From Rhodocyclaceae bacterium (GTDB taxonomy: Bacteria; Pseudomonadota; Gammaproteobacteria; Burkholderiales; Rhodocyclaceae), in NCBI GenBank assembly GCA_018883385.1, contig VEQD01000001.1:26747-90746 (forward strand): 64,000 nt of DNA, in the 5' to 3' direction. A program made the position numbers and the translations under genes. Under the pieces are notes generated by a model that searched no databases, was not told where the DNA came from, and worked only from the letters and a program-made list of their open reading frames with translations. Shown one piece after another: positions 31,952-42,135 of this stretch. Every line of letters starts with the position of its first letter. Position 1 is the stretch's first letter.

Positions 31952-32086
31952 ATGGCCTGGAAAGAACTCTTCACAACCGATGTTGGACTGGCAAGCCTGG
32001 GCGTTATCGTGTTCGTCATTGGCATATCGATCTTTTTTGGTCGCATGTTCAACAAGAAAATGAACGAGAAGCCGGGTCAAGACTGA
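31952..32086 (+). CDS. Small single-TM protein, DUF3149-like
   Basis: MAWKELFTTDVGLASLGVIVFVIGISIFFGRMFNKKMNEKPGQD; strong RBS gaaaggag. Confidence 0.75.
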   Translation: MAWKELFTTDVGLASLGVIVFVIGISIFFGRMFNKKMNEKPGQD

Positions 32087-32105
32087 TCCATCCCCCTCGC
32101 GTTCC

Positions 32106-32148
32106 AGCAAAAAGCCCGGCCAGAAGAAACCAAGCCGGGCTTTTTGCT
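32106..32148. terminator. Bidirectional intrinsic terminator between converging units
   Basis: AGCAAAAAGCCCGGC-N13-GCCGGGCTTTTTGCT, perfect 15-bp inverted repeat with A and T tracts. Confidence 0.92.
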
Positions 32149-32164
32149 GACATCAGCCTGGCAA

Positions 32165-32608
32165 TCAGCGATAGACCAGTACCGGTACTTTGGAGTGCGT
32201 CAGTACTTTCTGGGTTTCGCTGCCTAGCAGTAAGCCGCTGATGCCGCGACGACCATGCGAGGCCATGAAGATCAAATCACAGGATTTGTCCTGAGCCATT
32301 TGAACGATGACCTCGTAGGGCGCATCGCTGGTTTCTGTAATCGAACAAGTTGTGACCCCCGCTGCAGCGCAGATCTCTTCAGCGGCTTTTAGGTGACGAT
32401 GAGCGATGGTCGTGGTCAGCTTGGCGAATTCGTCCGGCGGGGTTGGATCCATCATGGCGCCATCGCCATAGTAGCTGATTGGAAACTCCGGTTTCACGAA
32501 GAGGATACTGATGGCGGCCTTGATTTCGCTGGCAAACTCGGCGGCCCTGCGGGTTGCCATCAGCGAGAGTTCTGACCCGTCAATGGGCAGCAGGATGTGC
32601 TTGAACAT
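32165..32608 (-). CDS. Universal stress protein (UspA family)
   Basis: MFKHILLPIDGSELSLMATRRAAEFA, MASHGRRGISGLLLGSETQKVLTHSKVPVLVYR. Confidence 0.93.
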   Translation of the reverse strand: MFKHILLPIDGSELSLMATRRAAEFASEIKAAISILFVKPEFPISYYGDGAMMDPTPPDEFAKLTTTIAHRHLKAAEEICAAAGVTTCSITETSDAPYEVIVQMAQDKSCDLIFMASHGRRGISGLLLGSETQKVLTHSKVPVLVYR

Positions 32609-32617
32609 GCTTACCTT

Positions 32618-33403
32618 TCAATGAGCCGGGCGACCACTGGCAATGTCCGCCAGGCCCTCCGGGTTGGTGATCTGCAGGTGACGGGTCTGAACATCAACCA
32701 GGCCGTCTTCCTGAAAGCGTGAAAATAGGCGAGAAACCGTTTCCAGAGATAGCCCTAGGTAACTGCCGATTTCTTCGCGCGTCATGCGCAGCACGAAGGT
32801 GTTTGGAGAATACCCGAGTCGCGAGAACCGTTTGCCCAGATCCACAATGAACGCAGCCAAGCGGGACTCGGAGCGCATATTGGCCAAAATCTGGAAAGCG
32901 GCCTGATCCTGAACGATACGCTGGCTCATCAGCCGATTCAGGTGAGCGTGCAGCGTGGGGAAGGATGTCGCAATCTCATCGACGTTGCCGTAGGGCATCA
33001 GGCAAACCTCGCTGACCTCGAGCGCCACGGCGCGACACGCATGACGGCCACCACCGATACCATCCATGCCGAGGATTTCTCCGGTCATCAGAAAGCCGGT
33101 GACCTGGTCACGCTGTGAGTCGTTCGGAACAAGCGTCTTGAAGAAGCCGCTCCGCACTGCATAAAGGGCATTGAACGGCTCGCCCAGGTTGAACAGCGTC
33201 TCGCCACGCTGCAGGCGGCGGCGGGTTGGAAACCATTGGTCCAGGGATTCCAGCTCTTTGACGTCGAGTGAAGGTGGGTGGCAAACAGCGTTCAGGTCGC
33301 AGTGCAAGCACTGCGCCTTCAGCTCCGCAACATCAATCCCACGCGCCTTGTGGGTGCACGGCTCTTTAGTTTTGAAATCCTGAACTTCGTTCTTGCTGGA
33401 CAT
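32618..33403 (-). CDS. fnr: FNR/ANR-family oxygen-responsive transcriptional regulator
   Basis: CLHCDLNAVC cluster ligands plus GGGRHACRAV fourth Cys; HTH EEIGSYLGLSLETVSRLFSRFQEDGL. Confidence 0.93.
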   Translation of the reverse strand: MSSKNEVQDFKTKEPCTHKARGIDVAELKAQCLHCDLNAVCHPPSLDVKELESLDQWFPTRRRLQRGETLFNLGEPFNALYAVRSGFFKTLVPNDSQRDQVTGFLMTGEILGMDGIGGGRHACRAVALEVSEVCLMPYGNVDEIATSFPTLHAHLNRLMSQRIVQDQAAFQILANMRSESRLAAFIVDLGKRFSRLGYSPNTFVLRMTREEIGSYLGLSLETVSRLFSRFQEDGLVDVQTRHLQITNPEGLADIASGRPAH

Positions 33404-33414
33404 ATAATTCGTCT

Positions 33415-34824
33415 ATGAACAGTCTAACTATGGCTCAAACAGGTTTGGTAGATCGGGATCTCTGCCGTCGATTCGACGTTAGCGGACCCCGTTACACATC
33501 ATATCCGACTGCGGATAGGTTTCAAGCCGATCCGGGCGCTGAGTTATTGGTGAACGCATTGGGTCACCGCCCAGCGCCTCAACAGGCTATTTCATTATAT
33601 GTCCATCTGCCATTCTGCAGCACGGTCTGCTACTACTGTGGCTGTAATAAAGTAATCACCAAGGATCACACTAAATCGTCACGATATCTCGACTATCTGG
33701 AGCGCGAGATCGATATGCAGGTTGCCGCACTAAGGGGCACGCGTCAGGTGGCGCAGCTCCATTGGGGTGGGGGCACGCCAACCTTTCTCAATGATGCTGA
33801 AATGGCACGCCTGATGGCGGCATTACGGAGCCGTTTTGACTTTCTCGACGCCGGTGAGTATTCGATCGAGATTGACCCACGTTCGGTCGATCCGCAGCGC
33901 GCACACACCCTTTTTGAATTAGGTTTTAACCGCATGAGTCTGGGCATTCAGGATTTTGACCCATTGGTGCAAATGGCGGTTAACCGGATCCAGAGCTTTG
34001 AACAAACGCGGGATGTCCTCCTGGCCGCTCGTGATGCCGGTTTCAAATCGGTATCGGTCGACCTGATTTATGGCCTGCCGCGGCAGACGCTCAACGGTTT
34101 TCGCACCACGCTGGAAAAGACCCTGAGCCTGTCGCCTGACCGGATTGCGCTATACAGTTACGCGCACCTGCCGCAAATTTTTATGCCACAGCGGCGCATT
34201 CACGATACGGAGTTGCCCAAGCCCGAGGACAAACTATCGCTCATGGCCATGGCGGTCGAAATGCTGGTGGATGCCGGTTATGTCTTCATCGGGATGGATC
34301 ATTTTGCCCGCCCAGATGATGAGCTTGCGTTGGCGCAGCAGGCCGGCAAGCTCCACCGTAATTTCCAGGGGTACGCCACGCACGCGGAACTCGACTTGCT
34401 GGCCTTTGGTGTGTCGGCGATCGCCAAGGTGGGTCCAGTTTATGCGCAGAATGCCAAATCGCTTGATGAGTATTACCACGATATCGATGCCGGCCATCTA
34501 CCGGTGCGGCGAGGCTATCGCATGGATGTGGATGATCAATTGCGCCGTGCGGTGATTCAGGAATTGATGTGCCATTTTGGTCTAAATTTCGCCGCAGTAT
34601 CGCAGGCCTGGGATATCGATTTTCGGACCTATTTTGCCGATGCGTTAGAGCAGCTTCAGCCTCTGGCGGATGCGGGACTGCTCCAGATGGATTCTCAGCA
34701 AATTGACGTGATGCCCAAGGGACGCCTGCTGGTCCGTATCATTGCGATGGCCTTCGACCGGCACCTGCAGGCTGATCGACAGCAGGCACCGGAAGGCCGC
34801 CAGCGATACTCCCGGGTGATCTAG
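33415..34824 (+). CDS. hemN: Oxygen-independent coproporphyrinogen III oxidase
   Basis: SGPRYTSYPTADRF, LYVHLPFCSTVCYYCGCNKVITKD, HWGGGTPTFL; start could be 33415 or 33430. Confidence 0.96.
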   Translation: MNSLTMAQTGLVDRDLCRRFDVSGPRYTSYPTADRFQADPGAELLVNALGHRPAPQQAISLYVHLPFCSTVCYYCGCNKVITKDHTKSSRYLDYLEREIDMQVAALRGTRQVAQLHWGGGTPTFLNDAEMARLMAALRSRFDFLDAGEYSIEIDPRSVDPQRAHTLFELGFNRMSLGIQDFDPLVQMAVNRIQSFEQTRDVLLAARDAGFKSVSVDLIYGLPRQTLNGFRTTLEKTLSLSPDRIALYSYAHLPQIFMPQRRIHDTELPKPEDKLSLMAMAVEMLVDAGYVFIGMDHFARPDDELALAQQAGKLHRNFQGYATHAELDLLAFGVSAIAKVGPVYAQNAKSLDEYYHDIDAGHLPVRRGYRMDVDDQLRRAVIQELMCHFGLNFAAVSQAWDIDFRTYFADALEQLQPLADAGLLQMDSQQIDVMPKGRLLVRIIAMAFDRHLQADRQQAPEGRQRYSRVI

Positions 34825-34851
34825 GGCTGTCGGTGACCAAGAGAAAATGAC

Positions 34852-35514
34852 GTGCCTGAATTGACACTACTCTCAGCCGTATTAATTGGCTGGCTCGGTG
34901 GGGTACATTGTCTAGGCATGTGCGGTGGGATTGTGAGCGCATTGGCGCTCTCGGCTCCTCAGGCGGGGCGGCACGGGATACTGCTAGCCTACAATCTCGG
35001 GCGCTGCCTGACCTACGTTGCATTGGGTGCTTGCGCCGGCGCGTTAGGATTCATCGGGATGGATCGTCTGTCGATTGCACCGGTGCTGCTTTATTCGATC
35101 GCCAATATGTTGCTCATTGGTATGGGATTGTATTTGCTGGGACTGCCATGGCTTGTTCGTCCCCTGGAGCAGGGTGGGCAACATCTGTGGCGCCACATTG
35201 AACCCTTTAGTCGACGGCTGTTTCCGGTCAATACCTTGCCCAGGGCCTTCGGTGTTGGACTGCTCTGGGGTTTTCTGCCGTGCGGTCTGGTCTATAGCGC
35301 CCTAGCGACGGCATTTGCGCTGGGCAGTGCCCAACAGGGGGCACTCTGGATGGGTGCCTTTGCACTGGGTACCCTACCGAATCTGATCCTGGCTGGCTGG
35401 GTGGGTGCGCAGACCTTACAGAAACTCAGGAACTCGTCGTGGCGTTGGTTTGGAGGCGTCCTGGTTGCGGGGTGGGGTGTTTACGGACTTGTCCGGTGGT
35501 GGGTGATGGCTTAA
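34852..35514 (+). CDS. Sulfite exporter TauE/SafE-family (UreH-like domain) membrane protein
   Basis: GWLGGVHCLGMCGGIVSALALSAPQ, YNLGRCLTYVALGACAGALG, GLLWGFLPCGLVYSALATA. Confidence 0.88.
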   Translation: MPELTLLSAVLIGWLGGVHCLGMCGGIVSALALSAPQAGRHGILLAYNLGRCLTYVALGACAGALGFIGMDRLSIAPVLLYSIANMLLIGMGLYLLGLPWLVRPLEQGGQHLWRHIEPFSRRLFPVNTLPRAFGVGLLWGFLPCGLVYSALATAFALGSAQQGALWMGAFALGTLPNLILAGWVGAQTLQKLRNSSWRWFGGVLVAGWGVYGLVRWWVMA

Positions 35515-35520
35515 TACACC

Positions 35521-37710
35521 ATGACGGATACGACAGAACATCTTTTGAAGCTCACCGGATTACGCTGTGCCAACTGCGCAAATACCGTCCGTAAAGCCTT
35601 AGAGCAGGTCGGCGGCGTCTCAGCGACGGTTAATTTCGCCACGGAAGAAGCCATCGTGCACGCTCCGGGGTCAGTATCACCAGAGACGCTGATTCATGTC
35701 GTCGAGGCTGCGGGCTATGGCGCATCAGAAATCAATGACGCGTTTGAAGACGTGGAACCGGTTGTGGATCATGCGGCGCGCCGCCGTTTCTGGATTGCTG
35801 CAGTGTGTGCATTACCACTGATCCTGCAGATGCCCCTGGCAACATTGGGCATACATGAACACCTCTCCCAGACCTGGCAGTTCGCGTTGGCGACCCCCGT
35901 GCAGGTCTGGGTGGCCTGGCCGTTTTATCGGGGTGCGTGGCACGCACTCAAACTGCGTAGCGCCAACATGGATGTCTTGGTCAGTCTTGGCACGCTCGCC
36001 GCTTATGGGTATTCCACAGCGATCTGGTGGTGGGGGCTAGCAGCTGATGTCTATTTTGAAGCCTCGGTCGTCGTGATCACCTTAGTGATGGCCGGTAAAT
36101 ATCTGGAACATCGCGCCAAACAATCGAGTGCATCGGCGATTACACGATTGCTGCATCTCGCCCCCAAAAGCGCGTGGAAGAAAAATGACGCAGCGGATTT
36201 TGTGCTGGTACCGTTGACGGATATCCGTCCCGGAGACGAGGTCAGGATCACGAGCGGCGCATCGGTGCCAATCGACGGCTGGGTGATCGAAGGTCAATCG
36301 GCCGTCAGTGAAGCCATGTTGACTGGCGAACCAGTCCCTGTTGAAAAGCGTCGTGATGACAAGGTCTATGCGGGCACGCTGAACGGTGACGGCGTTCTGA
36401 TCTGTCGCGTCAGCGGTGTGGGCCGAACCACGGTGCTGGCCGGTATCGCCCGGCTGGTCGCGCAGGCACAAGGGTCTCGGGCACCGGTGCAAGCGCTCGT
36501 GGATCGCGTTTCTGCCTGGTTTGTTCCGGTGGTGGTCCTGATTGCTCTGTTGACGCTCTTGTACGGTGGTCTTGTCCTGGATAGCTGGCAGACTGGCGTG
36601 GTCCGCGCGGTCGCCGTACTGGTGATTTCTTGCCCATGTGCGCTGGGTCTGGCAACGCCTACCGCGATCATGGTGGGGATCGGTGAGGCCGCGCGCCAGG
36701 GGATTCTCGTGCGCGATGCCGATGCCTTGCAACAAGCCGCGAGCGCCGCAGCGGTCGTCTTTGACAAGACGGGAACGCTCACCGAGGGGCAGGTTCGTTT
36801 GACGGATAGGGTGCTGCGTGATGACGATCCCCTGGGTCAACCAGCGACCCTGGTACTCGTCGCCGCCCTGGAGCAGGGCTCATCACACCCCATTGCGCAT
36901 GCTATTCGTACGGCCGCAGGTCATGAATTGCCAGGGTCTGATTTGCCGGCTGTGAGCAACTTCCGAACCGAACCGGGGGTCGGGGTCTTTGGGGTGATTG
37001 CAGGTCAGCTTTATGGGGTGGAGCGTTGGTCAGATCAATGGGCCAATGTGGGCGGGGGTTTCTGGTCACAAGCCGCTGGCCGACTCATGGCCGAGGCAAA
37101 GAGTGTCTCGGTACTCAGCAAAGCGGGACAGCCAATCGCGTTGCTGGGTTTTGCCGACACGGTACGATCGGATGCGATGGCGGCCGTTCGGGTCGTGCAG
37201 GCCCTGGGGCTCAAACCGATTTTGTTGACCGGTGATCAGCCCGAAGCCGCCCGCGTCGTCGCGGCGCAGCTAGGGATTGACGAGGTGCATGCGGGCGTAA
37301 TGCCGGCAGGCAAAGCCGGGCAGGTCAGAAAATTGATGGACGTGTTGCCGGCTGGCGTGATCATGGTGGGGGACGGCATCAATGATGCACCGGCGTTGGC
37401 GGCTGCCTCGGTCGGGGTCGCCATGGGTGGCGGGATGGATATCGCTATGGAAAGCGCCGGCATCGTTCTCATGCATAACCGCTTGACCGGGGTGCCCGAT
37501 GCCATTCGCCTTGCCCGACGCACCCTATCCAAAATCCGGCAGAATCTATTTTTAGCCTTTATTTACAATGTATTGGCGATACCTCTGGCAGTGTCCGGCG
37601 CGCTGAGCCCGATGGTCGCCGGTGCCGCTATGGCCTGTTCGTCAATTTCAGTGGTGGGAAATTCTCTCTTATTGCGCCGCCGATCGTTGCAGACGCATGA
37701 AAAATCCTGA
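35521..37710 (+). CDS. copA: CopA-type copper-translocating P1B ATPase
   Basis: N-terminal HMA LTGLRCANCANTVRKAL; SCPCALGLATPTAIMVG; DKTGTLTEG; GDGINDAPALAAASVGVAMGGGMDIAMESA. Confidence 0.92.
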   Translation: MTDTTEHLLKLTGLRCANCANTVRKALEQVGGVSATVNFATEEAIVHAPGSVSPETLIHVVEAAGYGASEINDAFEDVEPVVDHAARRRFWIAAVCALPLILQMPLATLGIHEHLSQTWQFALATPVQVWVAWPFYRGAWHALKLRSANMDVLVSLGTLAAYGYSTAIWWWGLAADVYFEASVVVITLVMAGKYLEHRAKQSSASAITRLLHLAPKSAWKKNDAADFVLVPLTDIRPGDEVRITSGASVPIDGWVIEGQSAVSEAMLTGEPVPVEKRRDDKVYAGTLNGDGVLICRVSGVGRTTVLAGIARLVAQAQGSRAPVQALVDRVSAWFVPVVVLIALLTLLYGGLVLDSWQTGVVRAVAVLVISCPCALGLATPTAIMVGIGEAARQGILVRDADALQQAASAAAVVFDKTGTLTEGQVRLTDRVLRDDDPLGQPATLVLVAALEQGSSHPIAHAIRTAAGHELPGSDLPAVSNFRTEPGVGVFGVIAGQLYGVERWSDQWANVGGGFWSQAAGRLMAEAKSVSVLSKAGQPIALLGFADTVRSDAMAAVRVVQALGLKPILLTGDQPEAARVVAAQLGIDEVHAGVMPAGKAGQVRKLMDVLPAGVIMVGDGINDAPALAAASVGVAMGGGMDIAMESAGIVLMHNRLTGVPDAIRLARRTLSKIRQNLFLAFIYNVLAIPLAVSGALSPMVAGAAMACSSISVVGNSLLLRRRSLQTHEKS

Positions 37711-37808
37711 TCAGCGGCTATAATTTTCAAGTTCGACCGCCATCCATGATGCGTTCAACCAGCCACACCAAGACCAAACCACCATCATTCCAAAAATAGG
37801 GAGCAGAC

Positions 37809-38342
37809 ATGAACATCGATAACATTTCCATCGGCAAGGATGTCCCGAACGATTTCAACGTCGTGATCGAGATTTCGGCCAATGCACCAGGCATCAAGTA
37901 TGAGCTGGACAAAGATTCTGGCGCCGTTTTCGTCGATCGCTTTATCGCGACCCCGATGCACTATCCCTGTAACTACGGTTTCATTCCGTCGACCTTGTCG
38001 GAAGATGGGGATCCGGTAGACGTTCTGGTGGTGTCTCCGTATCCGCTGCCCCCGGGCGTCGTGATCCGTTGCCGTGCGATTGGTATGCTGGCCATGGAAG
38101 ATGAAGCCGGTGAAGATGCCAAACTGGTCGCCGTACCGGTGTCGAAGCTGACGGGCATTTATGACAAGGTTCAAAGCACGAGTGACCTGCCGGAACTGCT
38201 GATCAAGCAGATCACGCACTTCTTCGAACACTACAAGGATCTGGAGGCCGGCAAGTGGGTCAAGGTCAAGGGCTGGAAAGACGCCGCTGCGGCCAAGGCT
38301 GAAATTACCTCGGGCGTTGCTCGCGCCAAGACCGGCAAGTAA
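37809..38342 (+). CDS. ppa: Inorganic pyrophosphatase
   Basis: [53 protein letters not shown]. Confidence 0.97.
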   Translation: MNIDNISIGKDVPNDFNVVIEISANAPGIKYELDKDSGAVFVDRFIATPMHYPCNYGFIPSTLSEDGDPVDVLVVSPYPLPPGVVIRCRAIGMLAMEDEAGEDAKLVAVPVSKLTGIYDKVQSTSDLPELLIKQITHFFEHYKDLEAGKWVKVKGWKDAAAAKAEITSGVARAKTGK

Positions 38343-38372
38343 TCCAAGGCTTATAAGCATCAAAGGCCTTAC

Positions 38373-38403
38373 AATGGCCCTGACTTCAGTCAGGGCCATT
38401 TTT
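38373..38403 (+). terminator. Rho-independent terminator after ppa
   Basis: AATGGCCCTGAC-ttca-GTCAGGGCCATT followed by TTT. Confidence 0.88.
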
Positions 38404-38439
38404 CGTGGTGATTCCGAAAATAGGAAACGGGAGCGTTAG

Positions 38440-40053
38440 GTGCGGGTTGCGATTGCTCAGATGAATGTGGTGCTCGGCGATTTGCCGGGTAACGTCCGCC
38501 GCATTACCGAAGCTGCTGAAGAAGCCCTTGCGGCGGGGGCAGATTTATTGCTCACGCCCGAGTTGAGCCTGTGTGGCTATCCGCCAGAAGATTTGCTGCT
38601 GCGCCCGGATTTTTACCGGTTGAATGATGCGGCGCTATCCGCTCTGGCTGAGCGAACGCGGATGCTGGATCTGGCGATCGTCGTTGGCCACCCGTGCATG
38701 GAAGATGCTAAGCATTACAACGCAGCGAGCGTCTTTGTCCGTGGTCAGCGTCTTTGTACTTATCGCAAGCAACATCTACCCCAGTACGAAGTTTTTGATG
38801 AATGTCGTTACTTCTCGCCTGGTCGTGACACCGTTGTTTTTGAACACGCGGGTGTGCGTTTCGGATTGGCAATTTGTGAAGACGTCTGGTACACCGGCCC
38901 GGCTCTAAATGCCAAGGCAGCCGGCGCCGATGTGCTGCTGGTGCTGAACGCGTCGCCGTATCATCTGGACAAAGCTGTCGACCGGCAGAGTATTTTGCAA
39001 CAGCGCGTTGCCGAAACGGGTCTATCGATTGTCTATTGCAACCTGGTTGGCGGTCAGGATGAACTGGTGTTTGACGGCGCCTCCTGCTTGATGACCTATG
39101 ACGCCAGGATCGCGCTGCAGCTGCCACAGTTTCAGGCGTCTGTGGCGACGGCTGACTACGTTCGTGGTGCATGGACCACCCCTGTCGTGAGTGCGGCGCC
39201 GATATCGCTGGATGCACAGATTTATAAGGCGCTGGTGTTGGGGGTGCGGGATTATTTCGCCAAGAATGGCTTTGCCGGAGCCTACATCGGTCTATCGGGG
39301 GGGATCGATTCAGCGCTCACGTTGTGTGTGGCGGTCGAAGCCTTGGGCGTTGATCGTGTGCGGCCGATTATTATGCCGTCGCCTTATACAGCACAGATGA
39401 GTATTGATGATTCTCTGGCGCTGAGTGCAAATCTCGGTGTGAAGTCAGAAATAATCGACATCCAGCCAGCCATGCGAACCTACGAAGACATCCTGGCGCC
39501 TTATTTTGTAGGGCAGCCGGTCGACGCCACGGAAGAGAATCTGCAAGCACGGATTCGCGGCAATTTGCTGATGGCACTGTCCAATAAAAGCGGCTGGCTG
39601 GTGCTGACGACCGGTAATAAGTCGGAAATGGCGGTCGGATATTGCACACTCTACGGCGACATGGCCGGCGGTTTCGCCGTGCTCAAGGATCTGTTCAAAA
39701 CCAAGGTCTACGAGGTCTCGCGCTGGATCAATCGAGACAGGGAGGTCATCCCCTGGCGGATCATCGAACGGCCACCATCGGCCGAGTTGCGCCCGGATCA
39801 GACGGATCAGGATTCGCTGCCCCCTTATGAAGTGCTTGACGCCATCGTCGCTGCCTATATGGAGCAGGATCTCAGCCCGCGCCAAATCATGGCGCTGGGC
39901 TATCGCGAAGACGATGTCAAGCGGGTCGTCCGCCTGCTGCGTATTTCCGAGTACAAACGCCGCCAGTCGCCGGTCGGCATCCGTTTAACGCGCCGGGGTT
40001 TTGGCAAGGATTGGCGTTATCCGATTACCAACCGCTATGCCGATGAGTGGTAA
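38440..40053 (+). CDS. nadE: Glutamine-dependent NAD+ synthetase
   Basis: GTG start; nitrilase domain LTPELSLCGYPPEDLLLRPDF and YIGLSGGIDSALTLCVAVEALG. Confidence 0.96.
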   Translation: MRVAIAQMNVVLGDLPGNVRRITEAAEEALAAGADLLLTPELSLCGYPPEDLLLRPDFYRLNDAALSALAERTRMLDLAIVVGHPCMEDAKHYNAASVFVRGQRLCTYRKQHLPQYEVFDECRYFSPGRDTVVFEHAGVRFGLAICEDVWYTGPALNAKAAGADVLLVLNASPYHLDKAVDRQSILQQRVAETGLSIVYCNLVGGQDELVFDGASCLMTYDARIALQLPQFQASVATADYVRGAWTTPVVSAAPISLDAQIYKALVLGVRDYFAKNGFAGAYIGLSGGIDSALTLCVAVEALGVDRVRPIIMPSPYTAQMSIDDSLALSANLGVKSEIIDIQPAMRTYEDILAPYFVGQPVDATEENLQARIRGNLLMALSNKSGWLVLTTGNKSEMAVGYCTLYGDMAGGFAVLKDLFKTKVYEVSRWINRDREVIPWRIIERPPSAELRPDQTDQDSLPPYEVLDAIVAAYMEQDLSPRQIMALGYREDDVKRVVRLLRISEYKRRQSPVGIRLTRRGFGKDWRYPITNRYADEW

Positions 40054-40083
40054 GATTAAGCCCATCGGAATAATCGTTTTTGA

Positions 40084-40437
<354 letters not shown>

Positions 40438-40458
40438 GCGGCTAGTCTTCATCGCCGG

Positions 40459-40486
40459 GCCCTGCGCTGATCACGCAGGGCTTTTT
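40459..40486 (+). terminator. Rho-independent terminator after P-II
   Basis: GCCCTGCG-ctgatca-CGCAGGGC followed by TTTTT. Confidence 0.88.
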
Positions 40487-40509
40487 ATTTTCAAGTACGC
40501 CGTCAGCCG

Positions 40510-41097
40510 ATGCCCCTTATTGCATTCAACAAACCCTATGGTGTCGTTTCCCAGTTCACGCCGGAAGGCCGTTGGCAAGGTTTGTCGGATTATCTGAGAC
40601 TCCCGCAATACCGGGTGGCGGGACGACTAGACGCCGATAGTGAAGGCCTTCTTCTGCTAACGGATGATGGCCGTCTGCAGTCGCGTATTGCAGAGCCTCG
40701 GCATAAGCTTCCTAAAACTTATTGGGTGCAGGTGGAGGGGCAGCCGGATGATGCGGCGCTGGCTGCGTTACGGGCTGGCCCACTGCTCAACGACGGTCCC
40801 ACACAACCCTGCCGCGTCGAGCAGTTGCCGGATGACTTGGAGGAGTCTTGTCTTTGGCCCAGAACCCCGCCGATCCGTTTTCGTAAATCGGTCCCCACCC
40901 GTTGGCTGGCAGTGACCCTGACGGAAGGGCGAAATCGGCAGGTCAAGCGGATGTGTGCCGCGGTGGGCCTCCCAGTCTTGCGTCTAATCCGTGTCTCGAT
41001 CGGCGGCATCCGTCTGTTTGAACTGGATCAGGGTCATGCTTTATCCTTGGGGCAGTCGGTGCCTGTGCCCGTCGCCCATCTGGATGCCATCCTATGA
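40510..41097 (+). CDS. rRNA large subunit pseudouridine synthase E-like (RsuA/RluE family)
   Basis: FNKPYGVVSQFTPEG, RVAGRLDADSEGLLLLTDDG, EGRNRQVKRMCAAVGLPVLRLIRVSIG. Confidence 0.9.
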   Translation: MPLIAFNKPYGVVSQFTPEGRWQGLSDYLRLPQYRVAGRLDADSEGLLLLTDDGRLQSRIAEPRHKLPKTYWVQVEGQPDDAALAALRAGPLLNDGPTQPCRVEQLPDDLEESCLWPRTPPIRFRKSVPTRWLAVTLTEGRNRQVKRMCAAVGLPVLRLIRVSIGGIRLFELDQGHALSLGQSVPVPVAHLDAIL

Positions 41098-41540
41098 AGA
41101 GAATGATTCCCCGTCTTGTCTGCACGTTCATGCTGTCACTACCGATGCTGGCATGTGCGTCTTCCGAATTGTTTCGATTGAGCCTGGGGGATGGGGCGCT
41201 GCAGGTTGAGGTTGCCGCCACGCAAGCCCAGCGCGCGCAGGGGTTGATGAATCGGTCGCAACTGGACGCCTCGCGCGGCATGTTATTTGTTTATCCGGTC
41301 CCGGCTTATTTTTGCATGTGGATGAAGAACACGCTGATCCCTCTGTCGGTGGCCTTTATTGACGCCCAGGGGCGTGTAATCAATATCGCTGATATGGTGC
41401 CGCAGACCGAGACAAACCATTGCACGCGCAGTAACGCCACCTATGCGCTTGAGGCCAATCAGGGCTGGTTTGCCCGGCATGGCGTTCAACCCGGCACTCA
41501 GGTCATCGGGTTAGAAAAAATACCCAAGGGCGAGTATTGA
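41094..41540 (+). CDS. DUF192 family exported protein
   Basis: Signal peptide, then VEVAATQAQRAQGLMNRSQLDASRGMLFVYP...FCMWMKNTLIPLSVAFID. Confidence 0.9.
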   Translation: MKRMIPRLVCTFMLSLPMLACASSELFRLSLGDGALQVEVAATQAQRAQGLMNRSQLDASRGMLFVYPVPAYFCMWMKNTLIPLSVAFIDAQGRVINIADMVPQTETNHCTRSNATYALEANQGWFARHGVQPGTQVIGLEKIPKGEY

Positions 41541-41543
41541 TCG

Positions 41544-42116
41544 ATGGGTATGCGTGAAAGCCGAATCAGGTCGGATCGCTTCAAGGGGCGCAGCCGGGGA
41601 AGCCACTGGCACCCCCTAGGTAAAGCGCTGAGTCCGCCATTGACGCTGAGACGCTGGCTGCTCGAACCGCGCTCGCTCACGGTGCGATTGCAGCGACACT
41701 ATGGCGATGTGTCTTTGCGCGTTATACGACAGGCACTGGGTGAGCCCTATAACGATGAAGGAACTGGCCGTTTACCGCTGGCGGTTTGTCGTGCGGTGGT
41801 GCTGTCATCTGGTGATGGCGCGCCTCTGGTGGTGGCACACTCGATTCTTCCTGCCGTACCCCGTGGTCCGCTTTCGGTCATGTTCCGTAAACTAGGTCGC
41901 CAGGCGCTGGGGTCATTGTTGTTTACGCATCGCGGCTTCGAACGTCGGCAGCGGGAGTGGGCGTTTCTGGATAAACGACACCCCCTCTACCGTCTGACCA
42001 GCCTCGAGGATATTTCAACGCCGCCGGAACGGTACTGGGCGCGCCGTGCCGTGTTCAGTATGTCGCGTTATCCAGCGCAGTCAGTTCAGGTGACCGAGGT
42101 ATTTTGTATCAAGTGA
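41544..42116 (+). CDS. ubiC: Chorismate--pyruvate lyase
   Basis: PPLTLRRWLLEPRSLTVRLQRH, PLVVAHSILPAVPR, GRQALGSLLFTH, YWARRAVFSM. Confidence 0.88.
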   Translation: MGMRESRIRSDRFKGRSRGSHWHPLGKALSPPLTLRRWLLEPRSLTVRLQRHYGDVSLRVIRQALGEPYNDEGTGRLPLAVCRAVVLSSGDGAPLVVAHSILPAVPRGPLSVMFRKLGRQALGSLLFTHRGFERRQREWAFLDKRHPLYRLTSLEDISTPPERYWARRAVFSMSRYPAQSVQVTEVFCIK

Positions 42117-42135
42117 CATAGATGCCATCTAATAC

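Noticed and set aside
36082-36840. 252-aa minus-strand ORF opposite the CopA-like ATPase
   Set aside because: Antisense shadow of a clear P1B ATPase.
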